Below, piece after piece: positions 14,766 through 22,407 of a stretch of DNA of 25,272 nt. Source of the stretch: JACZSB01 sp965372015 (GTDB taxonomy: Bacteria > Fidelibacterota > Marinisomatia > SCGC-AAA003-L08 > TS1B11); the NCBI GenBank assembly GCA_965372015.1, contig CBDVAP010000031.1, positions 1 to 25,272 on the forward strand, written 5' to 3'. The notes beneath the pieces were generated by a model. It saw nothing but the letters and a program-made list of their open reading frames with translations, searched no databases and was not told where the DNA came from. The translations under genes and the position numbers were made by a program. Position 1 is the stretch's first letter, and each line of letters opens with the position of its first letter.

Positions 14766-16639
14766 TGCTCCGGGTCCTGGCGATCAAGGGTAAAGTAGCC
14801 GTTGAGTCTGGCAGCGGCGTAATGGTTCACCAACCCATCCGGCCAGCGAACCGCCACGTTCACATTCCTGGTCCCGGCGGGGAAGTAAAACAGCAGCGGG
14901 TTATGGTCCACAACCGGGCGACGCATGAGCCGCCCACCAAAGGTAACCGTTATTTGCGCCCCGACAACAGTGGCGCCAGGCTGATCGGAACGGGGGAAGA
15001 GTCCCAGATAGGTTGGAAATTCATCCGGTACCAACCGCCATACCCGTATCAGCCCCACGGGATAAGAGGCCACTATCTCCGGAATACCATCGCCCGTGAG
15101 ATCGGCAATCACAAATTTGTCCGGTTCCTGGTGTACGGTGATAGTATCGTCGCCCTGCTCCTCGATGGCAACACTGTCATCGAAGGCTGACAACCGATTA
15201 TAGCGCGCCGCGGCAGGGAAATACTCCTCCAGCGGTGACGACTCCACCAGCCCGGAATCAAAAGCTGCATAGCCTGCAATTTGTGGCCCCGGCAGTGCCC
15301 ACAGGGAATCGCCGAACAACCGGGCAGAGGACTGGGCATCCCGCCGCAGCTTTCGGGGGGCCAAGAGCGTGGTATCCAGCCGGAAGTCATAAGCCATCTC
15401 CAGGGCCTTAAAACGACCACCAGCGGTTGCCAGTAACAGGCGGGAAAAGTGGCCTTCATTTCCGCCGGCAGCATTCCGGGCGGCAGCCACCTGATCGGTC
15501 AGCAATAAATCCAGGGTTCCGTTGAAATCCAAGTCTACCACTGTGCCGCCGGTGGCATAGAAAGTCTTCAAGGGATGAAACAGACCGCCCTGATAGTGTC
15601 CGGGGAAAAAATGGCCGGACCCATCGTTAAGCAGCAACCGCATCCGGCCGTCCGGCTGCAGGAACAGGACATCCACGGCACCGTTCTGGTCGACATCCAG
15701 GGGAATTGCCTGGGCCCAGACCGGCTCGGTACCTTCCGGAGAGAATGCCAGACCGGAGACCAGACCCGCTTCCCGCCAGGACGATCCGGGGCCGGTAAGG
15801 TACAACAGGTTTGGAGAGCGATAGGACAGAACGAACAGGTCCAGGTCACCGTCGGCGTCGGCGTCCAGGAGGCTCACCGCCAGCGAGCGGCTGGTGGTAT
15901 CGGTGGCGCCCATGCCAGCCGTGGCATCCAGGAACCGTCCGGCGCCGTTGTTGATAAATAGCCGATTGGGGGCGGCGGGGTACAGCTCCGGACTGCAGAA
16001 CGTTCGTTGTGGACGGTCGGCGGCGTAACATTCCAGGGTATCGAGGCTGTCAACCTGGATAAAATTGACCACATAAATATCCAGGTCCCCATCGTAGTCC
16101 GCATCCAGAAAAACGGCCGCTGTGGACCAGTACGGGTTGTAGACGCCGGCACTGTCGGTGATATCGCTAAAGGTACGGCCGCTGTCATTCCGTAGCAGGT
16201 AATCCCGCCCCAGCATGCATAGGTAAAGATCGAGAAACCCGTCGCCGTCGATATCCCCTACCGCCCCCATGCCGGCCGGTGGCAGGGAATCCAATCCGCT
16301 TGCGACGGTGATATCCACCCACCCTGAATCGTCCTGGCGGTAGAAGCGGTTACTGCCAAGAGAGAGGGAATCAGCCCGCCGGGGTCCACCGGTCAGTAAC
16401 AGGTCCAGGTCGCCGTCGCGGTCGAAATCAAAGGGCAGCGCGCGTCCGTGGAAAGCTTCCCAGGGACGGAATTCTCCTGAGGGGGGCAGCCAGACGGTAC
16501 TCATCCCCAGGGAATCGGTGATATCTTCCACCCGAAGTGGTAACTGAGCCAACAAGGGCTGCCATCCCATCAACAACCAAAGCAGTGAAAATATGCCCTG
16601 CATCACATCTCTAGCTCGTCTTTGGGGGTAACTTCGCAT
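14762..16639 (-). CDS. FG-GAP/VCBS repeat protein with ASPIC/UnbV C-terminal domain (CRTAC1 type)
   Basis: A 625-aa secreted protein. The signal peptide is near residues 14-32 (MQGIFSLLWLLMGWQPLLAQ; Met1 and Met13 are both possible starts). At least six Asp-rich calcium-binding-type loops of FG-GAP repeats follow: DFDRDGDLDLLL (about 71), DIDGDGFLDLYL (129), DADYDGDLDIYV, DADADGDLDLFV, DVDQNGAVDVLF and DLDFNGTLDLLL, plus a divergent DLTGDGIPEIV. Together they should form a beta-propeller. The last 80 residues are ASPIC/UnbV-like (GAQITVTFGGR, then VNVAVRWPDGLVNHYAA). Likely extracellular, for adhesion or matrix; the precise role is unknown. It is first in a two-gene operon with the TPR gene. 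No sharp promoter is visible upstream. Confidence 0.92.
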   Translation of the reverse strand: MRSYPQRRARDVMQGIFSLLWLLMGWQPLLAQLPLRVEDITDSLGMSTVWLPPSGEFRPWEAFHGRALPFDFDRDGDLDLLLTGGPRRADSLSLGSNRFYRQDDSGWVDITVASGLDSLPPAGMGAVGDIDGDGFLDLYLCMLGRDYLLRNDSGRTFSDITDSAGVYNPYWSTAAVFLDADYDGDLDIYVVNFIQVDSLDTLECYAADRPQRTFCSPELYPAAPNRLFINNGAGRFLDATAGMGATDTTSRSLAVSLLDADADGDLDLFVLSYRSPNLLYLTGPGSSWREAGLVSGLAFSPEGTEPVWAQAIPLDVDQNGAVDVLFLQPDGRMRLLLNDGSGHFFPGHYQGGLFHPLKTFYATGGTVVDLDFNGTLDLLLTDQVAAARNAAGGNEGHFSRLLLATAGGRFKALEMAYDFRLDTTLLAPRKLRRDAQSSARLFGDSLWALPGPQIAGYAAFDSGLVESSPLEEYFPAAARYNRLSAFDDSVAIEEQGDDTITVHQEPDKFVIADLTGDGIPEIVASYPVGLIRVWRLVPDEFPTYLGLFPRSDQPGATVVGAQITVTFGGRLMRRPVVDHNPLLFYFPAGTRNVNVAVRWPDGLVNHYAAARLNGYFTLDRQDPEQ

Positions 16640-16922
16640 TTAACTTTGTAAATGTTTGTAGGAATTTCTTCTCAATTATCGACCGCTTACTGAAATTAGA
16701 CCCAGGAGCCGGGGAGGTCGCCAGTACCAGCGCCGTAAATTCCGGCGACCGGTGCAGAACGGACCGAAGTTACTTCTCCAGGCAAAATCTGTGTTAGGTG
16801 AAAATTCGATTGCAGACAAAGTCGTTTACAGCCCTTAATTAATATGATACTTCGGGACATTATGCGGCAGAGCCTCTTGGAGCACCATTAATTTCTGATT
16901 AGCCTGGCATAGCAGGGGAGCA
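16640..16922. other. Divergent intergenic region
   Basis: These 283 bp separate the FG-GAP operon (leftward) from the MBL-fold gene (rightward). I find no gene or stable RNA. The right half is AT-rich (TTTACA at 16825-16830, then TTAATTAATATGATACT), where the rightward promoter probably lies, but no -10 box at the proper spacing is convincing. Confidence 0.4.
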
Positions 16923-17777
16923 ATGAGCAAACCGGTGAAGAGCGCAGCACATTTATTACGGTTTTGGGGGGTCCGCGGATCCATCCCCACCGCTGACTTA
17001 GAGCAGTCCCTGATTGGAGGCAATACTTCCTGCGTGGAGCTGACCACCGCCGACGGTTCCCACATTATATTTGACGGAGGCACCGGTATCCGGGGTTTGG
17101 GCAACCACATCGCCCGCCAACACGATCAGCCCTACGATATTCACCTGTTCCTCTCACACACCCACTGGGATCACATCATCGGCATTCCCTTCTTTGCACC
17201 CCTGCACCAGCCTTTCGCCAATATTCACGTATATGGCCCGGAACGTGCTCGCGAGCCTTTGGAGCAGGTGATCCTGGGCCTGTTCCGGTCCCCGTACTTC
17301 CCATTGCATTTCAGTAAACTGAAGGCCAAGATGACCTTCAAGGGATTCAATGCTGGGGAGCATGGTTTCGGCCACGGTTTCAAGGTCAAGTATGAGCCCC
17401 ATCCCCATCCCAACGGCGCCCTCTCCTACCGGGTCGAAGCCAACAACCGGGCGGTGACCTACATCACCGATATTGAGCACACTAAGGAGCAGCTGGTAGA
17501 GTCGGTGATCGAACTGAGCCGGGAGGCCGACGTTCTGATCCACGACAGCCAGTTCCATCCGGACGATCTCCCGGCCCACCGCTCCTGGGGCCACAGTTCC
17601 TGGGAAGAGTGCACTAAAGTGGCCCAGCTGGCCGGCGTGAAGGAGCTGTTCCTCTTCCATTTTGATCCCCATTACACAGATTTTGACGTCTTGGATATGG
17701 AGCGGCGGGCTATAGCCGTTTTTCCCCATACCACCGCCGCCCGTCAGGGGATGACTTTCGAGATTCCGACCAAGTAG
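16923..17777 (+). CDS. MBL-fold metallo-hydrolase
   Basis: A 284-aa cytoplasmic metallo-beta-lactamase-fold protein. The N-terminal RFWGVRGSIP and GGNTSCVEL are typical of the PhnP/YycJ-like branch, and FDGGTGIRGLG follows. The metal-binding motif H79-x-H81-x-D83-H84 (SHTHWDH) is intact. Later ligands are likely His in HPHPNGALSYRV, Asp in YITDIEHT and His in the final FLFHFDPHYTD. An additional HDSQFHPDD with SWGHSSWEE segment precedes the C-terminus, typical of this subgroup. The substrate is unknown; phosphodiesters or cyclic phosphate esters are usual for relatives. GGGGAG lies 2 nt before the ATG at 16923 and supports that start. It is 78 bp upstream of the cysteine desulfurase and may head the long plus-strand operon. 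Confidence 0.9.
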   Translation: MSKPVKSAAHLLRFWGVRGSIPTADLEQSLIGGNTSCVELTTADGSHIIFDGGTGIRGLGNHIARQHDQPYDIHLFLSHTHWDHIIGIPFFAPLHQPFANIHVYGPERAREPLEQVILGLFRSPYFPLHFSKLKAKMTFKGFNAGEHGFGHGFKVKYEPHPHPNGALSYRVEANNRAVTYITDIEHTKEQLVESVIELSREADVLIHDSQFHPDDLPAHRSWGHSSWEECTKVAQLAGVKELFLFHFDPHYTDFDVLDMERRAIAVFPHTTAARQGMTFEIPTK

Positions 17778-17855
17778 CTCTTCCCCCGTTAGGGCCGGCG
17801 TGATCTTCAGACTAACTTCGTTGGTGAAATAGTAGGCATCGGCCTGATTTTCCCC

Positions 17856-19052
17856 ATGAATACGTCCCACAAACCAGAACGCTCGCAGATCATCTACTGT
17901 GATTACGCGGCCAGCGGCCCGATCCGGCCGCAGGTGCTGGCGGCCATGGATCAGGCCGCTCGCTTACCGGGCAATCCCTCCAGTATTCACCGGCCGGGCC
18001 AGGTAGCCCGGGTGGCCCTGGAGCGCGCCCGCCGGACTGTAGCCCGGGTCATCGCCGCCCAGTCCGGTGAAGTGGTCTTTACCTCCGGGGGCACCGAGGC
18101 CAACAATACCGTCCTGCTGGGAATATTACGCCCCGGCGATCACGTGGTTACCAGCCAAATCGAGCACCCTTCCGTCAGTAAACCGTTAGAAGCACTAGCC
18201 AAGCGGGGAGTTGAGGTAACTACCGTCGCCCCGGCTACTAGCGGCGAGGTCCCGGTAGAGGCCGTGGCCTCAGCCTGCCGCCCCAACACCCGGCTTATAT
18301 CAGTAATGGCGGTCAACAACGAGACCGGTGTGACCAATGACCTGGCGGCCCTGGGGGCTCTGGCGGCGGAGCGCGGCCTGCTGTTGCACAGCGATGCGGT
18401 GCAGGCTTTCGGCAAGCTGCCCCTCGACGTTAACGCCTGGGGGGTCCATTTTCTGGCGGCCTCGGCCCATAAGATTGGCGGACCCAAGGGGGTGGGACTG
18501 CTTTACATTCGTCAGGGTACCAGCCTGGCCTCTCTGATATGGGGCGGCAGCCAGGAACACGGCCAGCGGGGCGGCACTGAAAACCTGGCCGGAGTGGTGG
18601 GGTTTGCGGAAGCATCCGATCTGGCCTTAGCAGAGCAGCAGGAGCTGACCGGGCGCTTGACCACTTTCCGGGCCCGGTTCCTGGAGCGACTCACCAGGGC
18701 CGGCATCGAGTACAAGATAAACGGCGCTGATCCCTACCCCGGGGTGCTTAACATCCGTTTCCCGGGCGTCCCGGGTCAGGCGCTGGTAATGAACCTGGAT
18801 AGTGCCGGTCTGGCTGTTTCGTATGGTTCCTCTTGCGCCTCCGGTTCCACTCAAGCCAGCCATGTGCTGACCGCCATGGGACTGTCGCCCCAGACAGCTG
18901 AGGAGTCGGTGCGGATCTCATTGGGCTACGATACATCGGCGGCGGACGTGGAGGTAGCGGCCGGGATCGTGATAGCAGTAGTCGCCCGTATGATCGGTAC
19001 CCCTTTGCAGCCCAGCGACAAACCACAGGAAGCGACGGTCGACCATGTCTGA
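17856..19052 (+). CDS. iscS: Cysteine desulfurase (IscS/NifS type)
   Basis: A 398-aa PLP enzyme converting L-cysteine to alanine and an enzyme-bound persulfide. Landmarks are YCDYAASGPIRPQVL at the start, the cofactor-binding TSGGTEANN, IEHPSV, the VNNETG loop, the Schiff-base Lys206 in SAHKIGGPKG, RGGTEN, and the persulfide-forming Cys327 in SSCASGS on a long active-site loop, as in group I (IscS/NifS) enzymes. Length is normal. Its last 8 bp overlap mnmA, so sulfur delivery to tRNA thiolation is the obvious job, as in the IscS-to-MnmA relay; Fe-S cluster supply is also possible, but no iscU or nifU is in the window. IscS and NifS cannot be told apart from sequence alone; the symbol is by context. 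Confidence 0.93.
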   Translation: MNTSHKPERSQIIYCDYAASGPIRPQVLAAMDQAARLPGNPSSIHRPGQVARVALERARRTVARVIAAQSGEVVFTSGGTEANNTVLLGILRPGDHVVTSQIEHPSVSKPLEALAKRGVEVTTVAPATSGEVPVEAVASACRPNTRLISVMAVNNETGVTNDLAALGALAAERGLLLHSDAVQAFGKLPLDVNAWGVHFLAASAHKIGGPKGVGLLYIRQGTSLASLIWGGSQEHGQRGGTENLAGVVGFAEASDLALAEQQELTGRLTTFRARFLERLTRAGIEYKINGADPYPGVLNIRFPGVPGQALVMNLDSAGLAVSYGSSCASGSTQASHVLTAMGLSPQTAEESVRISLGYDTSAADVEVAAGIVIAVVARMIGTPLQPSDKPQEATVDHV

Positions 19053-20142
19053 GCGGGTGTTGGTGGCCATGTCCGGCGGGGTGGACAGCTCCGTGGCCCT
19101 GCTGAAGGTCCTGGAGGCCGGCTACGAGGCCATCGGAGTCACCATGAAGCTGTGGGAATATCGCGATGTGAGCGGCCGGCTGATGGCCGAAAGCGGCTGT
19201 TGCCCTGTGGAGGCAATCAACAACGCCCGGGAAGTGTGCGTGATCCTGGGGGTGCCCCACTATACCCTCGATTTCCAGGAAGCCTTCAAGACCCAAGTGA
19301 TAGACGATTTTGTGGCCGAGTACTTAGCCGGCCGCACCCCAAATCCCTGTGTGCGCTGCAACAGCCATATCAAGTGGGACACCTTCCTACAGGAGGCCGA
19401 ACGCCTGGGGGCCGCCAGGATCGCCACCGGTCATTATGCCATTATCGACGAGGACGCCCCGGGCAGTTTCCGGCTGCTGCCAGGCATCGATCAGGCCAAA
19501 GATCAGTCCTACGTACTGTGGGGCATTCCCCGGCATTCGTTGGCCCGCACCCTGCTGCCGCTGGGCAAACTGACCAAAAAGCAGGTCCGACGGGAAGCCG
19601 CCCGGAACAATCTGCCCACTGCCCAGGTGGCCGAAAGCCAGGATATTTGCTTCGTGACCGACAACGATTACGCCCGGTTCCTGGATCAGTTTGCCGGGGA
19701 GCAGCTGGCGGCCGCCGGTCCCGGTGAGATAGTTGATGAAGGGGGCGAGCGGATTGGACGGCACCCCGGCTATACCCATTTCACGGTTGGGCAGCGCCGG
19801 GGATTGGGAATCGCCCACTCCGAACCGTTGTATGTCAAGGAAATCGATCCGGGGTCAAACCGAATCGTGGTGGCCCCCAAAAAGGCCCTTTTCGGCCGGG
19901 CCTGCCTGGTGGGCGACCTCAACTGGTTGGTGGATCAGCCACCCACCGACGCCATTCAAGTGACGGCTCGACTGCGCTACAATTCCGCTGGATCGCCGGC
20001 GCGGCTGGTCCCGGACGGCGAAACGGTGCGGCTGGAGTTCGACCAGCCCCAGTTAGCCATCACCGCCGGTCAGTCGGCGGTTTTCTACGATGGCCAGGCG
20101 GTCCTGGGCGGCGGCGTGATCCAGGGAGTAGCAGCGTCGTGA
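19045..20142 (+). CDS. mnmA: tRNA-specific 2-thiouridylase MnmA
   Basis: A 365-aa enzyme that adenylates and thiolates U34 of tRNA-Lys, -Glu and -Gln to 2-thiouridine. The ATP-pyrophosphatase P-loop SGGVDSS (residues about 10-16), the catalytic Cys102 in TPNPCVRCN and the persulfide Cys202 in ESQDICFV are all present, as are ATGHYA, AKDQSYVL, TVGQRRGLG and the C-terminal beta-barrel (ARLRYNSAGSPARL). Length is typical. It overlaps the cysteine desulfurase upstream by 8 bp, which supplies the sulfur, and its stop overlaps the next start (GTGA). All catalytic residues I would expect are intact; the identification is firm. Confidence 0.97.
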   Translation: MSERVLVAMSGGVDSSVALLKVLEAGYEAIGVTMKLWEYRDVSGRLMAESGCCPVEAINNAREVCVILGVPHYTLDFQEAFKTQVIDDFVAEYLAGRTPNPCVRCNSHIKWDTFLQEAERLGAARIATGHYAIIDEDAPGSFRLLPGIDQAKDQSYVLWGIPRHSLARTLLPLGKLTKKQVRREAARNNLPTAQVAESQDICFVTDNDYARFLDQFAGEQLAAAGPGEIVDEGGERIGRHPGYTHFTVGQRRGLGIAHSEPLYVKEIDPGSNRIVVAPKKALFGRACLVGDLNWLVDQPPTDAIQVTARLRYNSAGSPARLVPDGETVRLEFDQPQLAITAGQSAVFYDGQAVLGGGVIQGVAAS

Positions 20143-20882
20143 GTGTCGCAGACAGGCCGTTGGCAGCCGTTATCCTGGCGGCCGGTAAGGGCCAGCGGAT
20201 GGACGACTCGCGACCCAAAGTGCTGCATAAATTAGGCGCTAAGGCGTTGATTGAGTGGGTGGTTGCTACCGCCATCGAATTGGGCGCCGAGCCGATCGTG
20301 GTGGTGGTGGGCTATCGCCACGAGCAGGTTCAGTCGGTACTGGAAGGTAGCGGAGTGCGGTTCGCGCTCCAGGCCGATCAAATGGGTACCGCCCACGCCG
20401 TGGAGCAAACCCGCCCCTGGCTGGAGGATTTTTCCGGCGACGTAGTAGTTTTATCCGGAGACGTGCCGGGCATCTCGGCGGCCTCCCTCAGGCAACTGTG
20501 CCGCCGTCACAGGGAGACCGGTGCCAAGGCCACCATGCTCACCGGGGTGGTGGATGATCCCGCCGGCTACGGCCGGGTGGTCAAGGATGAAGACGGCCAT
20601 CTGCTGAAGGTGGTAGAGGAAAAGGACGCCACCGATGCGGAACGGGCCATTAAGGAGATCAACGCCGGCATTTACCTGTTCCAGGCTGACGCCCTGTTCC
20701 AGGCCCTGCCGCTGGTGCGGAACCATAACAAACAAAACGAGTATTACTTACCGGATGTGTTGTATATTCTAGGGGAACAAAAGCACATCGTGACAGTTGA
20801 AACAGCGGAAAATCCCAAAGAAATTCTCGGTGTAAATACACAAGCGGAATTGAGGCGCATCCATGCAGAACTTTTCAGTTAA
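20139..20882 (+). CDS. GlmU-type nucleotidyltransferase (UDP-GlcNAc pyrophosphorylase domain only)
   Basis: A 247-aa enzyme equal to the N-terminal half of GlmU. Evident are the nucleotide-binding LAAGKGQRM (residues 13-21) with RPKVLHKL, the uridine-site ADQMGTAHAV, the metal-site SGDVPGIS, GYGRVVKD, KVVEEKDATD, and EINAGIYLF with NEYYLPDV. It should convert GlcNAc-1-phosphate and UTP to UDP-GlcNAc for peptidoglycan and envelope glycans. The left-handed beta-helix acetyltransferase half of bifunctional GlmU is absent; the protein ends soon after the NPKEILGVNTQAEL linker. The start is a GTG overlapping the mnmA stop (GTGA), and the stop lies 20 bp inside the next gene. The acetyltransferase step must be encoded elsewhere. 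Confidence 0.92.
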   Translation: MSVADRPLAAVILAAGKGQRMDDSRPKVLHKLGAKALIEWVVATAIELGAEPIVVVVGYRHEQVQSVLEGSGVRFALQADQMGTAHAVEQTRPWLEDFSGDVVVLSGDVPGISAASLRQLCRRHRETGAKATMLTGVVDDPAGYGRVVKDEDGHLLKVVEEKDATDAERAIKEINAGIYLFQADALFQALPLVRNHNKQNEYYLPDVLYILGEQKHIVTVETAENPKEILGVNTQAELRRIHAELFS

Positions 20883-21378
20883 GATTCAACTATTGACAAT
20901 AATGGGCGTTCTGCTCCTGGCCGGTACGCTTACAGCCCAGCTCCAGGACCAGATGTTGCCACCCAGTGCTACCCAGCAATTGCGCTCGGTAGCCGGCCGG
21001 TCCCTGCTGGACCCCAACCGGTTCACTATGAGCCACGGCTTCTCCATGTCCTTTTCATCCGGTTCCGGCCTATACGGCGGACCTGCCAGCCTGAGCGTTT
21101 ACAGCAACCAGATACGCTACCTACTCACCGACAATGTGGTGATCACCAATAACCTGTATCTCCTGCAACCGGGATTCGCAGACGGCGGAATGCCCGGGGA
21201 ACCTAATTTACAGGCCTATTTCCAGACCGCCGTCAACTGGCGGCTGTCCCACAATATACATCTTAGCCTCGGGCTGTCTAATCTGCCCATCCCCCGGTAC
21301 GCTCCCAATTGGGGTAACTACTATTCGCCCTACAGCGGGATGGCCGGGCCGAACCAATTGGAATTATTGGAACGCTAG
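20863..21378 (+). CDS. Small secreted protein of unknown function (conserved FCB-type)
   Basis: A 171-aa exported protein: signal peptide (KIQLLTIMGVLLLAGTLTAQ, residues about 7-26), then a region rich in Ser, Gly, Tyr and alternating hydrophobics (DPNRFTMSHGFSMSFSSGSG, SVYSNQIRYLLTDNVVITNN, VNWRLSHNIHLSLGLSN). This suggests beta-strands and an outer-membrane or periplasmic location. The DP.rf.mS.s...s and LY.N...Y..s.pl pattern is one I recall from hypothetical proteins of FCB bacteria next to LytR_C genes. No catalytic motif is seen. It overlaps the end of the GlmU-like gene by 20 bp, so expression is coupled. It ends at a single TAG, after which the same frame continues almost directly into the LytR_C gene. 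Confidence 0.8.
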   Translation: MQNFSVKIQLLTIMGVLLLAGTLTAQLQDQMLPPSATQQLRSVAGRSLLDPNRFTMSHGFSMSFSSGSGLYGGPASLSVYSNQIRYLLTDNVVITNNLYLLQPGFADGGMPGEPNLQAYFQTAVNWRLSHNIHLSLGLSNLPIPRYAPNWGNYYSPYSGMAGPNQLELLER

Positions 21379-21381
21379 GCG

Positions 21382-21984
21382 TTGGTCCTATCCAAGAGAC
21401 GCAAACAGACCTCCTCAACCTACAGCTACCAGTCCCCTCGCACCCGGCCCAACAGGAGCAAGCGCAAACATAGTTTTCAGCAGTGGCTGTTCGACCTGGC
21501 CATCGCCGCCCTGACCGTGCTGGTGGTGGGCTTTATCATCTCCGCCATCACCACCCGTTCCGGCATCCAATTGACATTTACCAGTGGGGACTTGACCGAC
21601 CGTTCCCGGATGCTGGCCGCCCAACTGGCCACCGACGAGTATGAGTCCGACGAAGAGCTCGGCGATGATCGGATTGTGCTGGAAGTGCTTAACGGCATCG
21701 GTAAGACCGGGCTGGCCGACCAGTTCACTGCTTACCTGCGGGACCAGGGCTACGACGTGGTGCGCTTCACCAATGCCCATCGGTTCGATTATCCCCGCAC
21801 ACTGGTGATCAACCGGGGCGCTGACTTCGAGCAGGCCCAGCTGGTGGCCCAGTCATTGGGGCTGGAGGATGGGGCCGTGGAAAACATGCCCGATCCTTCC
21901 CTGCAATTGGACGTGACTGTGGTGCTGGGCCAGGATTATTCCACCCTGACTTCTTACCGCACCATAATGGCCCGTAGACGCTGA
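21382..21984 (+). CDS. LytR_C domain membrane protein
   Basis: A 200-aa single-pass membrane protein. The N-terminus is very basic (SKRRKQ to NRSKRKHS, residues 4-31), a transmembrane helix spans about 36-58 (LFDLAIAALTVLVVGFIISA), and a LytR C-terminal (LytR_C/cell-wall-associated) domain occupies about 97-190 (VLEVLNGIGKTGLADQFTAY, then YDVVRFTNA and LDVTVVLGQDY). The domain probably faces the periplasm; the LCP catalytic domain of true LytR proteins is absent. The start is a TTG at 21382, one codon after the previous gene's stop and in the same frame, with no obvious ribosome-binding site; no ATG occurs before the membrane helix. Expression therefore probably depends on coupling, or on readthrough. 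Confidence 0.85.
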   Translation: MVLSKRRKQTSSTYSYQSPRTRPNRSKRKHSFQQWLFDLAIAALTVLVVGFIISAITTRSGIQLTFTSGDLTDRSRMLAAQLATDEYESDEELGDDRIVLEVLNGIGKTGLADQFTAYLRDQGYDVVRFTNAHRFDYPRTLVINRGADFEQAQLVAQSLGLEDGAVENMPDPSLQLDVTVVLGQDYSTLTSYRTIMARRR

Positions 21985-22029
21985 TAGGACCTTGAGCACC
22001 GCCTCCCACCGGTCGAAGCCGGCGGCAGC

Positions 22030-22407
22030 ATGGTAAGCGCCCGCGCTGAGAGCACACCTAAGCAGCTGGCCGCCCAACTGGCCGACCTGATGATGGATAA
22101 GCATGGCCGCGACGTACTGATTATGGACCTGCGCCCCTTGACTTCGGTGACCGATTATTTTGTCCTCTGTTCTTGTGATTCCGACGTACAGGTTAAAGCC
22201 GTGGCGGACCATCTGAACGATACCCTGCGCCGGGAGGGTGTACGACCGCTACATATCGAAGGGATCGACCAGCGGCTGTGGGTCATCCTGGATTATGTAA
22301 ACGTGGTGGCGCACGTATTCATGCAGGGCACCCGGGAGTATTACGGCCTGGAGCGCCTCTGGGCCGACGCCGAAACGGCTACTGTCGACAACAATACAGA
22401 TTCATGA
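22030..22407 (+). CDS. rsfS: Ribosome silencing factor RsfS (Iojap)
   Basis: A 125-aa RsfS/Iojap-family protein. It binds uL14 on the 50S subunit and blocks joining to the 30S, lowering translation when nutrients are scarce. Signature segments are DVLIMDLRPLTSVTDYFVLC, QVKAVADHLNDTLR, PLHIEGIDQRLWVILDY and the characteristic VVAHVFMQGTREYYGLERLW. Length is normal. The ATG at 22030 is 45 bp after the LytR_C stop, and the stop overlaps the argS start (ATGA). In many bacteria rsfS sits near nadD or LCP/LytR genes; its coupling to argS here places two translation genes together. Confidence 0.95.
   Translation: MVSARAESTPKQLAAQLADLMMDKHGRDVLIMDLRPLTSVTDYFVLCSCDSDVQVKAVADHLNDTLRREGVRPLHIEGIDQRLWVILDYVNVVAHVFMQGTREYYGLERLWADAETATVDNNTDS

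Noticed and set aside
17154..17870. A 238-aa open frame opposite the MBL-fold gene
   Set aside because: It has no recognisable motif and is the antisense of a gene with complete metal-binding motifs.
22278..22403. A 42-residue N-terminal extension of ArgS
   Set aside because: It is the rsfS gene read in another frame; the ATG at 22404 overlapping the rsfS stop starts the normal ArgS N-terminal domain.
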